This document shows, piece after piece, positions 19,997-31,190 of a stretch of DNA of 64,000 bases; position 1 is the stretch's first letter, and the number at the start of each line of letters is the position of its first letter. Made by a program: the position numbers and the translations under genes. The notes under the pieces were generated by a model, which had not been told where the DNA came from, did no database searches, and was given only the letters and a program-made list of their open reading frames with translations. The DNA is from Cryobacterium breve (GTDB lineage Bacteria > Actinomycetota > Actinomycetes > Actinomycetales > Microbacteriaceae), in the NCBI RefSeq assembly GCF_027594785.1, contig NZ_CP075584.1, positions 868,001-932,000 of the forward strand, given 5' to 3'.

Positions 19997-20902
19997 TCAG
20001 CGGAGGCGTTGGCAGACCGGGCAGAGGTGCGAGGACCGGTTCATGAACTGCTCGCGCACGATCGGCGTTCCACACCGCGGGCACGGCTTGCCCTGCTGGC
20101 CGTATGCGGCGAGGCTGTGCGAGAAGTAGCCGGACTGGCCGTTGACGTTCACGTATTGGGCGTCGAAGCTCGTGCCGCCTTCCGCGAGGGCGCGCTGCAG
20201 CACTGTGCGCACAGCATCGAGCAAACGGATGCCCTCGGCGCGGGACAAGGACGACGCCGGCTGCTCGTAGTGCAGTCCGGCCGCGAACAGCGCCTCGTCA
20301 GCGTAGATGTTGCCGATACCGCTGACCCAGGTCTGGTCGAGCAGCACCCGCTTGATCCCGGAGCCGCGCCGCGCGAGGGCGGCGAGGGCGGCATCCGTTC
20401 CGAAGTCCGGGTCGATGAGGTCACGGGCGATGTGCGCAACCTGGCCGGGGATCAGCCTGCTCCACGCACCCGTGCCCGCCCCGGCGAATCCGCCGGGCAG
20501 TCCGTCGCCGGTGGGCTGCATCCGGTCGACCGCCATGCTGCCGAAGATCCGCTGGTCGGCGAAGTTGAGCCACAGTTCGCCGTGGTCGGGGTGATCGAGG
20601 TGCAGGCGGATGCGCAACTGACGGTCTGCCTCAGAGCCCGGTTCCCGGAGCAGGACCTGGCCGCTCATGCCGAGGTGGATCACCAGGGCGCGACCGGAGT
20701 CGATCGGCACCCAGAGGAATTTCCCGCGACGGACGGCGCCGAGCAGGCGATGTCCCTCGAGGTGCTCGGCGAACGGGCCGGTCAGCGGGTCGTGCCTGCG
20801 GAGGGAGCGCGGCTCGAAGACCTCGACCGCGGTGACGCGTGCACCGGTGACGGCGGGTTCGATTCCGGCGCGTACGACTTCGACTTCAGGAAGTTCGGGC
20901 AT
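19997..20902 (-). CDS. mutM: Formamidopyrimidine-DNA glycosylase
   Basis: MutM (Fpg) removes 8-oxoguanine and ring-opened purines and cleaves the abasic site. The 301-residue protein begins MPELPEVEVV, where Pro2 is the nucleophile and Glu3 is catalytic. Helix-two-turn-helix residues are in the middle, and the C-terminal zinc finger is CPRCGTP...SHLCPVC. It lies downstream of rnc on the same strand, as in many Actinobacteria, separated by a short tandem repeat array. Confidence 0.96.
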   Translation of the reverse strand: MPELPEVEVVRAGIEPAVTGARVTAVEVFEPRSLRRHDPLTGPFAEHLEGHRLLGAVRRGKFLWVPIDSGRALVIHLGMSGQVLLREPGSEADRQLRIRLHLDHPDHGELWLNFADQRIFGSMAVDRMQPTGDGLPGGFAGAGTGAWSRLIPGQVAHIARDLIDPDFGTDAALAALARRGSGIKRVLLDQTWVSGIGNIYADEALFAAGLHYEQPASSLSRAEGIRLLDAVRTVLQRALAEGGTSFDAQYVNVNGQSGYFSHSLAAYGQQGKPCPRCGTPIVREQFMNRSSHLCPVCQRLR

Positions 20903-20928
20903 CGGACCGTCCAGTCACAAGTTGTGCG

Positions 20929-21003
20929 GTCACCCGGTGCGCAGCCATCGGGTGCGTAGCCACCGGGCTCACAGTCACCGGGCATACCGTCACCGGGTAC
21001 ACG
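20929..21003. repeat. Five tandem 15-bp repeats
   Basis: Five consecutive units of exactly 15 bp with consensus GYCAYCGGGYNCRYN start at 20929, 20944, 20959, 20974 and 20989 (for example GTCACCGGGCATACC). They fill half of the 158-bp gap between rnc and mutM. The units are diverged at about a third of positions. Confidence 0.8.
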
Positions 21004-21060
21004 GACGTGCGGTGTCCGACCAGCGGCCGAACGGGCATCCGTTGCATGCGCGACACGCGA

Positions 21061-21780
21061 CTAGCGCGGGACGAGCCGGTTCCACGCCTCGAGGGCGGCA
21101 GCCATCTCAGCGTGCTTCTTACTGGTGCCCTCGCCGGTCGCGACGACGACGCCGACGGTGACCGTCGCGATGAAGACCTTGGAGTGATCAGGGCCACTCT
21201 CGGCGATGGCGTAGACGGGGACACCGGCGTCAAGCCGAGCCGCGGCCTCCTGCAGGCTCGTCTTCGGGTCCATCGAGACGCCGAAGTGACCAGGGTCGTT
21301 GAGCATCGGCGCGATCAGGCGCAGCACGAAGGCCGTCGCCGCATCCGCCCCTGTGTCGAGGTAGACGGCGCCGATCAGCGCCTCGACGGTGTCGGCGAGG
21401 ATCGACGACTTGTCGCGGCCACCGGTGAGGATCTCGCCGCGCCCGAGCCGAATGTAGGCACCGAGGCCGAGGCCTCGCGCGATTTCGGCAAGGGCCACGC
21501 TCGACACCAGGCTGGCCCGACGCTTGGCGAGGTCGCCCTCGTCGAGCAGCGGGTACGTGCGGTACAGCATGACCGTGACGGCCTGCCCCAGGATCGAGTC
21601 ACCGAGGAATTCCAGGCGTTCGTTCGTGGGTACCCCGCCGTTTTCGTAGGCGAACGACCGATGGGTGAGCGCCAGCGCGAGCAGGCTCTCATCGATCTGG
21701 ACGCCGAGCGCAACGACGAGGGCCGAGGGGTCGGCCTCCGCTCCGGTCATCGTGTGTCCGGATGCGCGGTTGCCGGTCAT
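21061..21780 (-). CDS. rnc: Ribonuclease III
   Basis: RNase III cleaves double-stranded RNA in rRNA and mRNA processing. The 239-residue protein has the family signature NERLEFLGDSILG, the second acidic site region DTVEALIGAVYLD, and a C-terminal double-stranded RNA-binding domain starting at KTSLQEAAARLDAG and ending KKHAEMAAALEAW. The start could also be the internal ATG 10 codons later. It follows rpmF with a 105-bp gap containing hairpins. Confidence 0.96.
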   Translation of the reverse strand: MTGNRASGHTMTGAEADPSALVVALGVQIDESLLALALTHRSFAYENGGVPTNERLEFLGDSILGQAVTVMLYRTYPLLDEGDLAKRRASLVSSVALAEIARGLGLGAYIRLGRGEILTGGRDKSSILADTVEALIGAVYLDTGADAATAFVLRLIAPMLNDPGHFGVSMDPKTSLQEAAARLDAGVPVYAIAESGPDHSKVFIATVTVGVVVATGEGTSKKHAEMAAALEAWNRLVPR

Positions 21781-21824
21781 ACGGCGACCGCCCCGATGGT
21801 ACCGCGACGAACCGCGCGGATGAC

Positions 21825-21842
21825 CCGGGTCAGAAGACCCGG
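21825..21842. terminator. Hairpin between rpmF and rnc
   Basis: CCGGGTC-AGAA-GACCCGG forms a 7-bp stem with a 4-base loop, enclosed by a wider TGGTACCGC / GCGGTACCA pair (21797-21805, 21857-21865). It may terminate or process the rpmF transcript so that rnc is expressed at a lower level. Confidence 0.5.
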
Positions 21843-21885
21843 CATCCGTCGGATGAGCGGTACCAGGGGCGTATGCATCGCCGAA

Positions 21886-22089
21886 TTAAATGTCGGCGAC
21901 CTTGCGGCCCTTGTATTCCATGAACATCGCGGTTCCGGCGGTGTCGGTGACGACCTTGGCGCGGTGCGGGAGGCTGTAGACGACTTTGCCGTTTTCCATG
22001 GTCTTGACCAGGGTGGGGGCTTCGGCCTTCCAGCAGGAACGACGTGAGCGGGTGTTGGAGCGTGATTGCTTGCGCTTCGGGACTGCCAT
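21886..22089 (-). CDS. rpmF: 50S ribosomal protein L32
   Basis: The 67-residue basic protein starts [17 protein letters not shown] after the Met, the hallmark of bL32. The zinc-ribbon cysteines of some L32 proteins are absent, so this is the C-minus form. A purine-rich site (GAAGAGAAG) precedes the ATG. It directly follows the DUF177 gene, as usual in bacteria. Confidence 0.95.
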   Translation of the reverse strand: MAVPKRKQSRSNTRSRRSCWKAEAPTLVKTMENGKVVYSLPHRAKVVTDTAGTAMFMEYKGRKVADI

Positions 22090-22091
22090 GA

Positions 22092-22667
22092 CTACTTCTC
22101 TTCTCTTCTATCCGTTTCAGCGCGGATGTCTTCATCCGTGCCGATGCTTTCGGAAGCCTGGAAATTCACAAGCGCTGCCCAGCGGGGATCGCGCATTACT
22201 TCTGGTTCGAATTCAGGGGAAACGGCAAGCCGCTGCCCGGTCTCGGGGTCGAGACCCGGGCAATCCTGCCGGCAGACCGGCTGGAAAGGCAGTGACAGAA
22301 CCACTGCATCCCTGATGAGCGGTTCAAGATCCACATGGTCCTCGACAACCGCACACTCATAAGCTTCATCAAGAGAGTACGCGAAAACCTCGTGAAACTC
22401 GACTCGGACAGGCAAGTCGATGTCAATCAGGCATCTTCCGCACTCGCCGGACGCGATTCCGGAGATCTGCGCGGACACCAGAAGGCTCTCGTGCAGCGTC
22501 TCGAGGCGGATGTTGACGTCGAGCGTCGACCCTGCCTTGACGGCAACGAGTCCCTCGCCGAGGTCGTCGGGAACGATCAGGTCGATGTGGCGCTCACGCA
22601 TCGTGCCGGGGCGGTTGATGAGGTCACGCACGTCGACCTTGTACGGGGTCTTCTGAAACTTGGTCAC
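22092..22667 (-). CDS. DUF177 (YceD-like) protein
   Basis: The 191-residue protein belongs to DUF177, linked to 23S rRNA and 50S ribosome assembly and nearly always next to rpmF. Conserved cysteines appear in [14 protein letters not shown] and in [14 protein letters not shown], a likely metal site. GTG 22667 is chosen: TAGAAT ends 7 bp upstream, giving a leaderless start. That TAG is also the stop codon of the transglutaminase gene upstream. Confidence 0.88.
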   Translation of the reverse strand: MTKFQKTPYKVDVRDLINRPGTMRERHIDLIVPDDLGEGLVAVKAGSTLDVNIRLETLHESLLVSAQISGIASGECGRCLIDIDLPVRVEFHEVFAYSLDEAYECAVVEDHVDLEPLIRDAVVLSLPFQPVCRQDCPGLDPETGQRLAVSPEFEPEVMRDPRWAALVNFQASESIGTDEDIRAETDRREEK

Positions 22668-22674
22668 GGGGGAG

Positions 22675-22680
22675 ATTCTA
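22675..22680 (-). promoter_or_regulatory. Leaderless -10 of DUF177-rpmF, overlapping a stop codon
   Basis: TAGAAT on the minus strand, 7 bases, then GTG 22667. The first three bases are the TAG stop of the gene at 22678-25075. Confidence 0.6.
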
Positions 22681-25075
22681 CGCGTCTGTGACGGGTACGC
22701 GCCCCCGTTCGCCGAGGAAGCCCCAGAGGGACGCCGGAAGCAGGCGGGCACGCCAGCGCACTCCCGTGGTCGCACCCATGCTGATCCGCATCGAGACCGT
22801 GTCGAGGTCGCCGAGGAGCTCGGGTTGCGGCGCCCCGTCGGCAGGGCGCCCGTACCGGTGTCGCTCGGCCGCGGCGAGCAACCGGGCAAGTGCTGCACCG
22901 GCTGCGGCCCCGCCGGTGCCGGTGAGACCGGGCAGGGCGCCGATTCGCGCCGCGAATTCCCGGGGCGTCTCGGTGGCGCGCACGATGACCCCGAAATCGA
23001 GTGCCGTGTCGACGAGCTCCCGCCAGGCCTCTGCGCCTCCGGCCGTGCCCCTGGCGAGGTCGTTGCGCCGGCGTCTGCGCCGCAGCAGGCGGATGCCGCC
23101 CGGCGCGGCGAGGAGGACGACGAGCGCTCCGAGGATGAGAGCCACGCGTCCGGGGGTTCCGGCGTCGTTCCCGGCCGTCGTCGCGGAACCGCCTCCCGTC
23201 GACAGGGCCTGGCCGGCGTCGTCGAACGGGCGCGGCGCGGTCGACGGCGCCCCGACCACTGGGCCGCCGAGCGGGGTGGACTGATCGGCCGGCCGGGTAT
23301 AGCTCGGAACGGTTCCGCGCCCAGGGGTCGGTTCGAACGGCAACCAACCGATTCCGGTGAAGTACAGTTCCGGCCACGAGTGCAGGTCGTGGGCGTCGAC
23401 GTTGAAGCGGTCCCTGTCCTCGATGAAGTTCGAGGAGCGGGAGCCGGGGAGGTAGCCGATCGCGATGCGGGCCGGGATGCCGAGAGACCTGGCCATCACG
23501 GCCATCGCGGAGGCGAAGTGCACGCAATAGCCGCGCTTGACCTCGAGGAAGGTGCCGACCACGTCGACCCCGCCGCCGTCGTAGCCGTCCGCGACCGGTG
23601 CGGTGGTGTCGTAGGTGAACTCGTTCCCCCGCAGGTACTCCTGCAGGGCGACGGCGGCGTCGTACGGCGTCGTCGTGCCCGCGGTCACAGCGCGTGCGGT
23701 CTGTTCGATGATCAGGGGACTGTCCCTCGGCAGGCGCAGGCTCGACTCGACGCTGACCGGGTACCGGCCCGTCGCTGCGCGCAGTTGCTCAGGAGTGGGC
23801 TCGAGGGTGAGCGAGGTGACGGTGTACTTCTGGCCGCGGGTCGTGCTGTTCGTGCTCGCGATCGTCCCGGTCGGGCCGTTCCAGTACCAGGCACCGACGA
23901 GCCCGGACACCTTCGTGGCCGCCCCGGGGGTGGGCAGCCAGGCCGAGGCTACCCCGTCGATGACGATCTGGGTGGACTCCTCCGTGGTGGCGACCTGGAC
24001 GGAGAGTCCAGGCGGGCGGTCGATCGCGTCGACGGTGTTCCCGGTGTTGGTCGGCTCGAGACGGGCCGTCCAGCTCGGCCCGACGAACCGGTCCAGGGTG
24101 AGCAGTTTGAGGTAGGGCGGCTGGGCGGCGCTCGTGCGGTAGTGCAGGGCGGCTCCTGCCTGGGAACTGCGGAGGTCCTGGCCGAGGTTGACCATGGCGC
24201 TCACACCGTCGCCGAAGAGCAGCGGTCCGGTGGCCCGGCCGCCGACCCGCCCGTCTCCGGGCAGGTTAGGGACGGCGATGCTGAGCACGAGCGCCGTGGC
24301 GACGCCGAGCCCGCCGATCAGGAAGGCCTCGGTGACGGGCCAGCCGCGTCCGGCCGTACCGCGAGGGCCGGCGGTCCCGACGCCCTCGCGTCGCCCAGCG
24401 GCGGCCCCGCGGCGCCGGCCGAGCACATCGACCCCTAACAGGAGCAGGAAGGCCGCGGCCGTGAGCACAAGGGTGAGCTTGTCAGTACCGTTGTCCAGGA
24501 TGAGCCCTGGCACTCCGACGGGCACCAGTACGGGCAGCCCGGCGAGCGCCGGTGTCCGCAGGGTGATCGCAAGGGCGTCCATCAGCAGTGCGATCACGCC
24601 GGCCCCGATGCAGAGCAGGAACAGGATGCCGGTGACGGGATCGGCCGGAGTGCCCTGGGACTGCACGGAGGCGGTCCCCGATTCGACGAGCGCGCTGGAA
24701 GCGGTCGATCGTGTCGCCGGTCGGCACAAGCCAGAGCAACCCGGTCCCGCCGCCGAAGAGCAGGGTGACGCTCCCGACGATCACGCCGGCACCGGCCAGT
24801 GGCACGACCCAGGGTTTGGGGCCGAGCGAGCGGATGCCCGCGGAGACGACGAGCACGGCGACCGCTTCGACCGCCATCAGCCACCACCACCCTGCGCCCT
24901 GCAGGAGGGGGCCCAGCGCGGTCATCGCGACGAGCAAAAGCAGCGCGAGGGCACCGGTCACGGGCCAAAGGGAGCCGGAGGAGCGCCGCGGCGGTCCCCG
25001 GCGACCCGCCGGTGCCGACGGGGGTGCAGGCATCGGGGCGGGTCGCTCGGGCAGGATCCGTTCACGCAGGCTCAT
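22678..25075 (-). CDS. TgpA-like membrane transglutaminase-domain protein; one indel
   Basis: This membrane protein of about 798 residues has five or six membrane segments in the first 230 residues, a large extracytoplasmic region, a transglutaminase-like core and a final membrane helix (VALILGALVVLLAAPGGI) before a cytosolic DUF4129-like tail. The catalytic Cys is in RGYCVHFASAMAVMARSLG, the His in NVDAHDLHSWPELYF, and the Asp/Pro region in LPFEPTPGRG. Neighbouring DUF58 and MoxR genes form the standard set with it; the role is unknown, perhaps cell-envelope protein cross-linking or quality control. The frame shifts near 24700 by one extra base. Confidence 0.88.
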
Positions 25076-26551
25076 GGAGCGCCCCCCGCCCGCCGACGGC
25101 GTCGAGCCACGCTGCCGGCAGCGCCGTGGCGGATCGCACCGGTATGCACCGCCAGCCGGCCTCCCTGAGCCGCTCGAGGGCATCCGTGGGCACGAGTTCG
25201 AGCACGAACGCGATCGCCGGCCGGGCACTGGCCGCGAGCCCGGCGAGGACGGCGAGGTCGAGGGCGCCCCCGGCGCCGAGAACGGCGAAGGTCGGGAGTG
25301 CCCCGCGGGGGACGCGTGCGCGCGGTGTCGCGCGGTTCCCGACGTGTTGGCCGTCGCCGTCCCGCCCGGATTCAGCGGGGAGCTGGACGATTCCGGCGAG
25401 GTCCTCGAGGAGGTGTGAGATGCCACCGGATCCGCGGTAGGAGACCGGGTCCCCCGACCGGACCGGGTCTGCATCGCCGCTGCCGGCCGGAGGCGAGCCG
25501 CCGAACCCGGCCGCACCGATCGGCGCTGCGCCGGTAGTGCCCGGTGCACCGTGCGGGGCGCGGCCGAGCTGGGCAGCGCCGAGTTGCGCGGGGCCGAGTT
25601 CGACGACGTCGACCCGATAGCCTGCCGCGAGCAGGTGCGTGCAGACGGATGCCGCGATTTCGACCGCGAGCTCGAACGCGTTCGCGCGCCGCCCCCGGTC
25701 GGCCTCGCGCGTTCCCGTTTCGGCCTGCTCGAGCGTGTCGAGCACGAACCGCACGCCGGAGTCGCTCCGGTGTTCCTCCTGCCGCACCATGATCTCGCCG
25801 TGGCGTGCGGTGGCCGGCCAGTTCACCCGGCGGAGGGAGTCCCCCGGCCGGTACTCACGAGCGATCAGCTCGTCCGAGTTCTGATTGAGCAGCCGCTGCC
25901 GTTCGAGGGCTTCTCCGCCGCCGAGCATGCTCGCGAGTCCCCGGCCGGGGAGGGGGTGATCCGCGGGGTGACGACCAGTTCACGCCGACCGCCGACCGCC
26001 CAGCGGGCCGTGACGAGTCCGAACGGGTCGGACTGACCGAGCACGACCGGCCCGTATTCGTACCGTCCCCGTGCGTGCGGGGAGAGCGGGCACTCGAGCC
26101 GCACGGTCCGGGCCGCCGCATCGGGGCCCTCACCGAAAGCGTCGCCGACTCCGCGACGACCCCAGGCTCCGCCGAGTCCGGCGAGCGTCGGCAGGGGAAG
26201 GTCCCTCGGCATCGGAGTCATCCCCATCGGGCCGGTCTCCCGCCAGAGCGCACCGGACAGGCGTTGCGCCCCGAGATTCTCGAGAATCAACAGCTCGGTC
26301 GTCTCACCGCCCGCTGACACGAGGTTGGGGCGGAAGTCGCGACCGACGCGCACCCGGACGGGCCGAATGGCCACCGCGAGCCCGGCGACGAGCGGCACCG
26401 AGATCAACAGGAGGGCGATGAACAGCAGGTCCCTCCGGTTCTCGGAGAGCGACACGAGCACGAGCGCCGCTCCCCCGCAGAGGAACGCGCCGCCCCGGAG
26501 CGTTGGCCGGGGAAAACGAACCGGCCGTGAGGAAGGTCGCCGCGCAGGCAT
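25062..26551 (-). CDS. DUF58 domain protein; one indel
   Basis: The restored protein of about 496 residues has two N-terminal membrane helices (GAFLCGGAALVLVS and LLFIALLLISVPLVAGLAVAI) and a DUF58 region with the signature EYRPGDSLRRVNWPATARHGE, followed by a von Willebrand-A-like part. A C is missing from the run at 25952-25956; adding it joins PRITPLPGRGLASMLGGGE. DUF58 proteins are partners of MoxR ATPases. It starts 5 bp after the moxR stop and overlaps the transglutaminase start by 14 bp. Confidence 0.87.
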
Positions 26552-26556
26552 GGCGG

Positions 26557-27660
26557 CTAGGGGTGGCCGGACGCGCCGAGTGGCACCGGGGTCGCCGCGA
26601 GGATCCGGCGCACGATGTCTTCGAGCAACGGGCTCGAATCCTGGTGCTGGTGCCCGAGCACACGGCTGCTCGCCACCAGCCGGTGCCCGAGCACCGCGAC
26701 GGCGAGCGCATCGATGTCGTCGGGGAGCACGAAGTCACGGCCCTGCAGCGCGGACTGCGCCTTGGCCGCACGGATGAGCTGCAGGGTCGCCCGCGGGCTC
26801 GCGCCGAGACGGAGATCCTTGTCCGAACGGGTGGCCCTGACGATGTCGACGGCGTACTGCTTGACGGCGCTGGAGGCGAAGACTCCGCGGGCCGCGCTCA
26901 TCATGGCCCGCAACTGCGCGCCCGTGACCACGGCGTCGATTCCGGCGAGCGGGCTCGAGGTGTCGCGGGAGTCGAGCATCGCGAGCTCGGAGGTCGTGTC
27001 GGGATAGCCCATCGAGATCCGGGCCATGAAACGGTCCCGCTGGGCCTCCGGGAGGGCGTAGGTGCCTTCCATTTCGATCGGGTTCTGGGTCGCGACGACC
27101 GTGAACGGGAGCGGCAGGAGGTAGGTGGCGCCGTCGACGGTGACCTGGCGTTCCTCCATGCACTCGAGGAGAGCCGACTGGGTCTTCGGACTCGCGCGGT
27201 TGATTTCGTCGCCGATCACGATGTTCGCGAAGATGGCTCCCGGCTTGAACTCGAACCTGCGGTCGACCTGGTTGAAGACGCTCACACCCGTGACGTCCGA
27301 CGGGAGCAGGTCCGGTGTGAACTGGATGCGGCTGACCGAGCAGTCGACGGAGCGGGCGAGGGCCTTGGCGAGCATGGTCTTGCCGACACCGGGCACGTCC
27401 TCGATGAGGAGGTGGCCCTCGGCGAGGAGCACGGTCAGTGCCGTGACGACAGCGGGGTGCTTGCCCGCGATGACCGTTTCGACGTTGCGGATGATGGCCC
27501 GGCCGGCCTCGGCGACCACGTCGAGGCCGAGGGCGACATCGGCCTCGGCCGCGGGGTCGTGCCCTGGTCCGGCTGCCCCAGCCGAGCGGATGCCCGCGGC
27601 ACGCTGCGTCGGGACGCCTGCGGGGGCATCCGTTGTCGCGCCTGCGGGCAGGGCAGTCAC
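26557..27660 (-). CDS. MoxR-family AAA+ ATPase
   Basis: The 367-residue AAA+ protein shows Walker [17 protein letters not shown] (about residue 98), Walker B with [21 protein letters not shown], sensor 1 [21 protein letters not shown] and a C-terminal lid. MoxR proteins act as chaperones activating partners with VWA or DUF58 domains, here the next gene. The GTG start overlaps the coaD TGA (GTGA). The first 40 residues are an Ala/Gly/Pro-rich tail not seen in all homologues. Confidence 0.93.
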   Translation of the reverse strand: MTALPAGATTDAPAGVPTQRAAGIRSAGAAGPGHDPAAEADVALGLDVVAEAGRAIIRNVETVIAGKHPAVVTALTVLLAEGHLLIEDVPGVGKTMLAKALARSVDCSVSRIQFTPDLLPSDVTGVSVFNQVDRRFEFKPGAIFANIVIGDEINRASPKTQSALLECMEERQVTVDGATYLLPLPFTVVATQNPIEMEGTYALPEAQRDRFMARISMGYPDTTSELAMLDSRDTSSPLAGIDAVVTGAQLRAMMSAARGVFASSAVKQYAVDIVRATRSDKDLRLGASPRATLQLIRAAKAQSALQGRDFVLPDDIDALAVAVLGHRLVASSRVLGHQHQDSSPLLEDIVRRILAATPVPLGASGHP

Positions 27661-28145
27661 ACGGGTGCCTTCTGCAGGTACTGCGCGACGACGCGGGGCA
27701 CGTAGGGCGAGATGTCGCCACCGAGCGCGGCGACCTGCCTGACGAGGGAGCTGGAGACGTGGGCGTTCGCCGGGTCCGGCAGCATGAAGATGGTCTCGAC
27801 GCCCGCGAGGTTGCGGTTCACGATGGCCATCGGAGTCTCATAGGCGACGTCGACCTGGGAGCGGATGCCTTTGATGAGCACACTCGCCCCGACCTCGAGG
27901 CAGTAGTCGACGAGCAGTCCCATGCTCCAGGACGCGACGATGATGGTGTCCGGCAGGCCGGCGTCCGCGATGGCCCGTTGCAGCAGGGAAACCCGCTGGC
28001 TGATCGGCAGGAGGGCCGTCTTGCCCGGGTTGTGCACGACGAGCACGTGCACTTCGTCGAAGAGGCCCGCCGCCCGTTCGATCACGTCGAGGTGCCCCAG
28101 TGTGACGGGGTCGAATGAACCAGGGACAACGGCGATCCTGCGCAT
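27657..28145 (-). CDS. coaD: Pantetheine-phosphate adenylyltransferase
   Basis: CoaD adenylates 4'-phosphopantetheine in coenzyme A synthesis. The 162-residue protein begins [17 protein letters not shown] (the nucleotidyltransferase H/TxGH site) and has [13 protein letters not shown] and [17 protein letters not shown] near the end. ATG 28145 is preferred over upstream starts because it begins the conserved fold and because TAGGGT lies 7 bp before it, indicating a leaderless mRNA. It is the first gene of the coaD-moxR-DUF58-transglutaminase run. Confidence 0.96.
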   Translation of the reverse strand: MRRIAVVPGSFDPVTLGHLDVIERAAGLFDEVHVLVVHNPGKTALLPISQRVSLLQRAIADAGLPDTIIVASWSMGLLVDYCLEVGASVLIKGIRSQVDVAYETPMAIVNRNLAGVETIFMLPDPANAHVSSSLVRQVAALGGDISPYVPRVVAQYLQKAPV

Positions 28146-28152
28146 ACGCAAT

Positions 28153-28158
28153 ACCCTA
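28153..28158 (-). promoter_or_regulatory. Leaderless -10 of coaD
   Basis: TAGGGT on the minus strand, 7 bases (ATTGCGT), then ATG 28145. Confidence 0.6.
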
Positions 28159-28286
28159 ACCCGCGAGCATGCCCCGCGCCTCCCCGAGCACAACACTCTC
28201 GGCAAATCCGCCGGTGCATGGCGCATTCGCGCAGGGTAAATGTCGCTTATCCCAGGATCCGGGTGCTGTCGTCCGCCGCTCGCCGT

Positions 28287-30531
28287 TCAGCCCTTGGTGA
28301 GCGAGGCGCGCCCTGCGTCGTCCAGCCGCCGGCGCACCGCGTCGCGGAGGGCCGGCACCGTCGCGAGCTCGGGGTCACGCGCGGCAAGCTCCTGCGCGTG
28401 TGTGCGCGCCTCCAGGATGAGTTCGCCGTCGGTCGCGACCCGCAGCAGCCGCAGCGACGAGCGCCCGCCGGACTGCGTGCTGCCGAGCACATTGCCCTCC
28501 CTGCGCAGGCTCGAGGTCGATCTCGGCGAGCTCGAAGCCGTCGAGGGTTGCGGCGACGGCCTCGACCCGCGACCGGGCGAGTGAGTCGATTTCCGCACGG
28601 GTGACGAGAAGGCAGAGCCCCGGAACCCCGCCACGACCGACCCGCCCGCGCAATTGGTGCAGCTGCGAGACCCCGAACCGGTCTGCGTCGAGCACCACCA
28701 TCACCGAAGCATTCGGCACGTCGACGCCGACCTCGATCACCGTGGTGGCGACGAGCACGTCGATCTCCCCCGCGGCGAAGGCCAGCATGGTCTGGTCCTT
28801 CTGGTCCGCGGTCATCCGGCCGTGCAGCGGCTCGATCCTGGCCGCCGCGAGCTCCGGCCGGGCGCGCAGCCGCTTGAGCACGACCTCGACGGACTCCGGC
28901 GGCACCGCGGGCCCCGCATCGGAGGCGCCGGCCTCTGTCACGGCCGACTGTTCGACGTCTTCGCCCTCTTCGAGTTCCTTCGGCGCGATCGCAGGGCACA
29001 CGACGAAACCCTGACGGCCGAGGGCGAGTTCCTCGGCCAGCCGGGTCCAGACGCGCGAGAAGGTCTGCGGTCTTTCGGCGAGCGCCACCACGTAGGTCTC
29101 GATGCCCTGCCTGCCGGCCGGGAGCATGGCGATCGTCGACACGTCGAGGTCGCCGAAGACCGTCATGGCGACCGTGCGCGGGATCGGCGTGGCCGTCAGC
29201 ACGAGGAGGTGCGGTGGCACAGCCCCCTTCAGGCGGAGTGCCTCCCGCTGGTCGACCCCGAAACGGTGCTGTTCGTCGATGACCACGAGTCCGAGGTCGA
29301 AGAACGACACCGATTCGGCCAGCAGGGCGTGCGTTCCGATCACGATCCTGGCCTGGCCGGAAACCGCACGCAGCAGCGCCTTGCGCCGGAGGGCGACCGG
29401 CAGCTTGCCGGTGAGCAGCACCGGCACGAGTTCTGCGGCAAGGTCTGGGCCGAGGATATGCACGATCGACCGGAGGTGCTGGGCCGCGAGCACCTCGGTC
29501 GGCGCGAGCAGGGCGGCCTGTCCCCCGGTGTCTGCGACGGCGAGCATGGCCCGCAGCGCGACGAGCGTCTTGCCTGAGCCGACCTCGCCCTGCAGGAGCC
29601 GGTTCATCGGGGCGGTGTTTGCGAGGTCCCTCGCGATCTCGGCCCCGACGGTCTGCTGGTCGTCGGTGAGAATGAACGGAAGTCGGGCATCGAAGCGCTC
29701 GAGGTATCCGCCGGGGACGGGAACCCTGGCGGTCGACTTCGTCGCCCTGGCGGCGTTGCGCTGCTGCACGAGCGCGCTCTGCAGCACGAACGCCTCCGTG
29801 AACCGGAGGGTGTCTCGGGCCCTGATCCAGTCGGCGTCGACGGCGGGTTGGTGGATGAGCTCGAGGGACTTGCGTTGCGGGAGCAGGCCGCGTTCGGCGC
29901 GGAGCGCCGGCGGGAGCGGGTCCTCGACGGGGCCGAGGTGCTTGAGTATTTTTCCGACGATCGTCTGGAAGTCCCAGCTCGCAACAGCGGCGGTCGCCGG
30001 ATAGACCGGGACGGGCTCGACGAGCCAGGCCTCGCCCTCCGTGGGGATCTCATGTTCCTGTTCCTCGTCGCTCCCGGCGACGAAGAGTTTGTAGTGCGGA
30101 TGCGCCAGCTGCAGCTGGCTCTTGAACGAGGTGACCTTGCCGGTGAACATGCCGCGGGTGCCGGGCGCGAGCAGCTTCTCCCGCCAGGCCTGGTTGAAGA
30201 ACGTGAGAGTGAGGATGCCGCGGCCGTCGGAGATCTTGACGGTCGTGATCGACCCCCTGCGGGTCTTCATCTCGTGGGTGGAGATCGAGCGCACCTCGGC
30301 GAAGATCGTGACCTGTTCGTCGAGCGGCAGTTCGCTGATCGCGCTGAGCTCGCCGCGTCTGGCGTAGCGGCGCGGGTAATGGCTGAGCACGTCGCCGACC
30401 GTCCGCATGTCGAACGCCTTGGCGAGCGATTTCGCCTCGGCAGGCGTCACGGTGCGGATCGCCGTGAGTGGGGTATCCAGGGTCAGGGCACCGATGAACT
30501 TCACACCGGCCGCCGCGGTCGCATCCGTCAT
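28287..30531 (-). CDS. recG: ATP-dependent DNA helicase RecG; one indel
   Basis: RecG remodels stalled replication forks. The protein of about 747 residues has an N-terminal wedge/OB domain, helicase motif I GEVGSGKTLVALRAM, the DEQH box (VVIDEQHRFGVDQRE), LTATPIPRTVAMTVFGDLD and the C-terminal helicase block VLDADRFGVSQLHQLRGRVGRG. The frame breaks at AGGCT 28507-28511; removing a base restores EIDLELRREGNVLGSTQSGG. ATG 30531 lies 6 bp after TACGAT, a leaderless start, divergent from rsmD. Confidence 0.95.
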
Positions 30532-30537
30532 GCTTCG

Positions 30538-30543
30538 ATCGTA
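30538..30543 (-). promoter_or_regulatory. Leaderless -10 of recG
   Basis: TACGAT on the minus strand, 6 bases (CGAAGC), then ATG 30531. Confidence 0.55.
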
Positions 30544-30586
30544 GGCGGGGCCGCCGACACTGCGGTCCGGCTAGGCTCGAACGGAC

Positions 30587-31164
30587 ATGACGCGCATCAT
30601 CTCCGGGTTCGCCGGTTCCCTGCCCCTCGCCGTTCCCAAGTCGGGCACGCGCCCCACGAGCGACCGGGTGCGCGAGGCGATCTTCTCCGCCCTCGACGCC
30701 CGCGATGTCATCAGGGGCGCCAGGGTGCTCGACCTCTACGCGGGTTCCGGTTCTCTCGGGCTCGAAGCTGCAAGCCGGGGCGCCCGCATCGTGACCCTCG
30801 TGGAGAACAGCTACGGGGCCGCCCAGATGTGCCGGAAGAACACCGACGCAGTGCTCAAGGCCGCCCCGAAGAAGGACGGACCGTCGATCCGCGTCTCCGC
30901 GCAGGCCGTGCAGTCATTTCTCGCGGCGACGGGCGACGGGTTCGAACTCGTGTTCCTCGACCCGCCCTATGAGCTCTCCGACGTCGAACTCGGGCACAAC
31001 CTGCTCGCGCTGACCCCCTGCTCGACCCGGACGCCCTCGTCGTCGTCGAGCGAAGCTCCCGCTCCCCCGAGCCGTCCTGGGGTCCGGGCCTGGCCGCCGA
31101 GCGCCGCAAGGACTACGGCGACACGACCGTTTGGTACGCCGCCCCGGTGCTCGCCGGCCAATAG
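30587..31164 (+). CDS. rsmD: 16S rRNA (guanine966-N2)-methyltransferase RsmD; one indel
   Basis: RsmD methylates G966 of 16S rRNA. The protein of about 192 residues begins TRIISGFAGSLPLAVPKSGTRPTSDRVREAIFSAL, has the SAM motif VLDLYAGSGSLGLEAASRGA and the catalytic LVFLDPPYE. One C is missing from the run at 31014-31018; with it restored the end reads LTPLLDPDALVVVERS and stops at TAG 31162-31164. A TAGGCT hexamer lies 9 bp before the ATG. In many bacteria rsmD is followed by coaD; here coaD lies nearby on the other strand. Confidence 0.93.
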
Positions 31165-31190
31165 CCGCCGCCCTGCCGCCGCAGCCGCGT

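Noticed and set aside
22660..24438. A 592-codon open frame antisense to the transglutaminase gene
   Set aside because: The transglutaminase triad and membrane segments lie on the opposite strand; this frame has no recognisable features.
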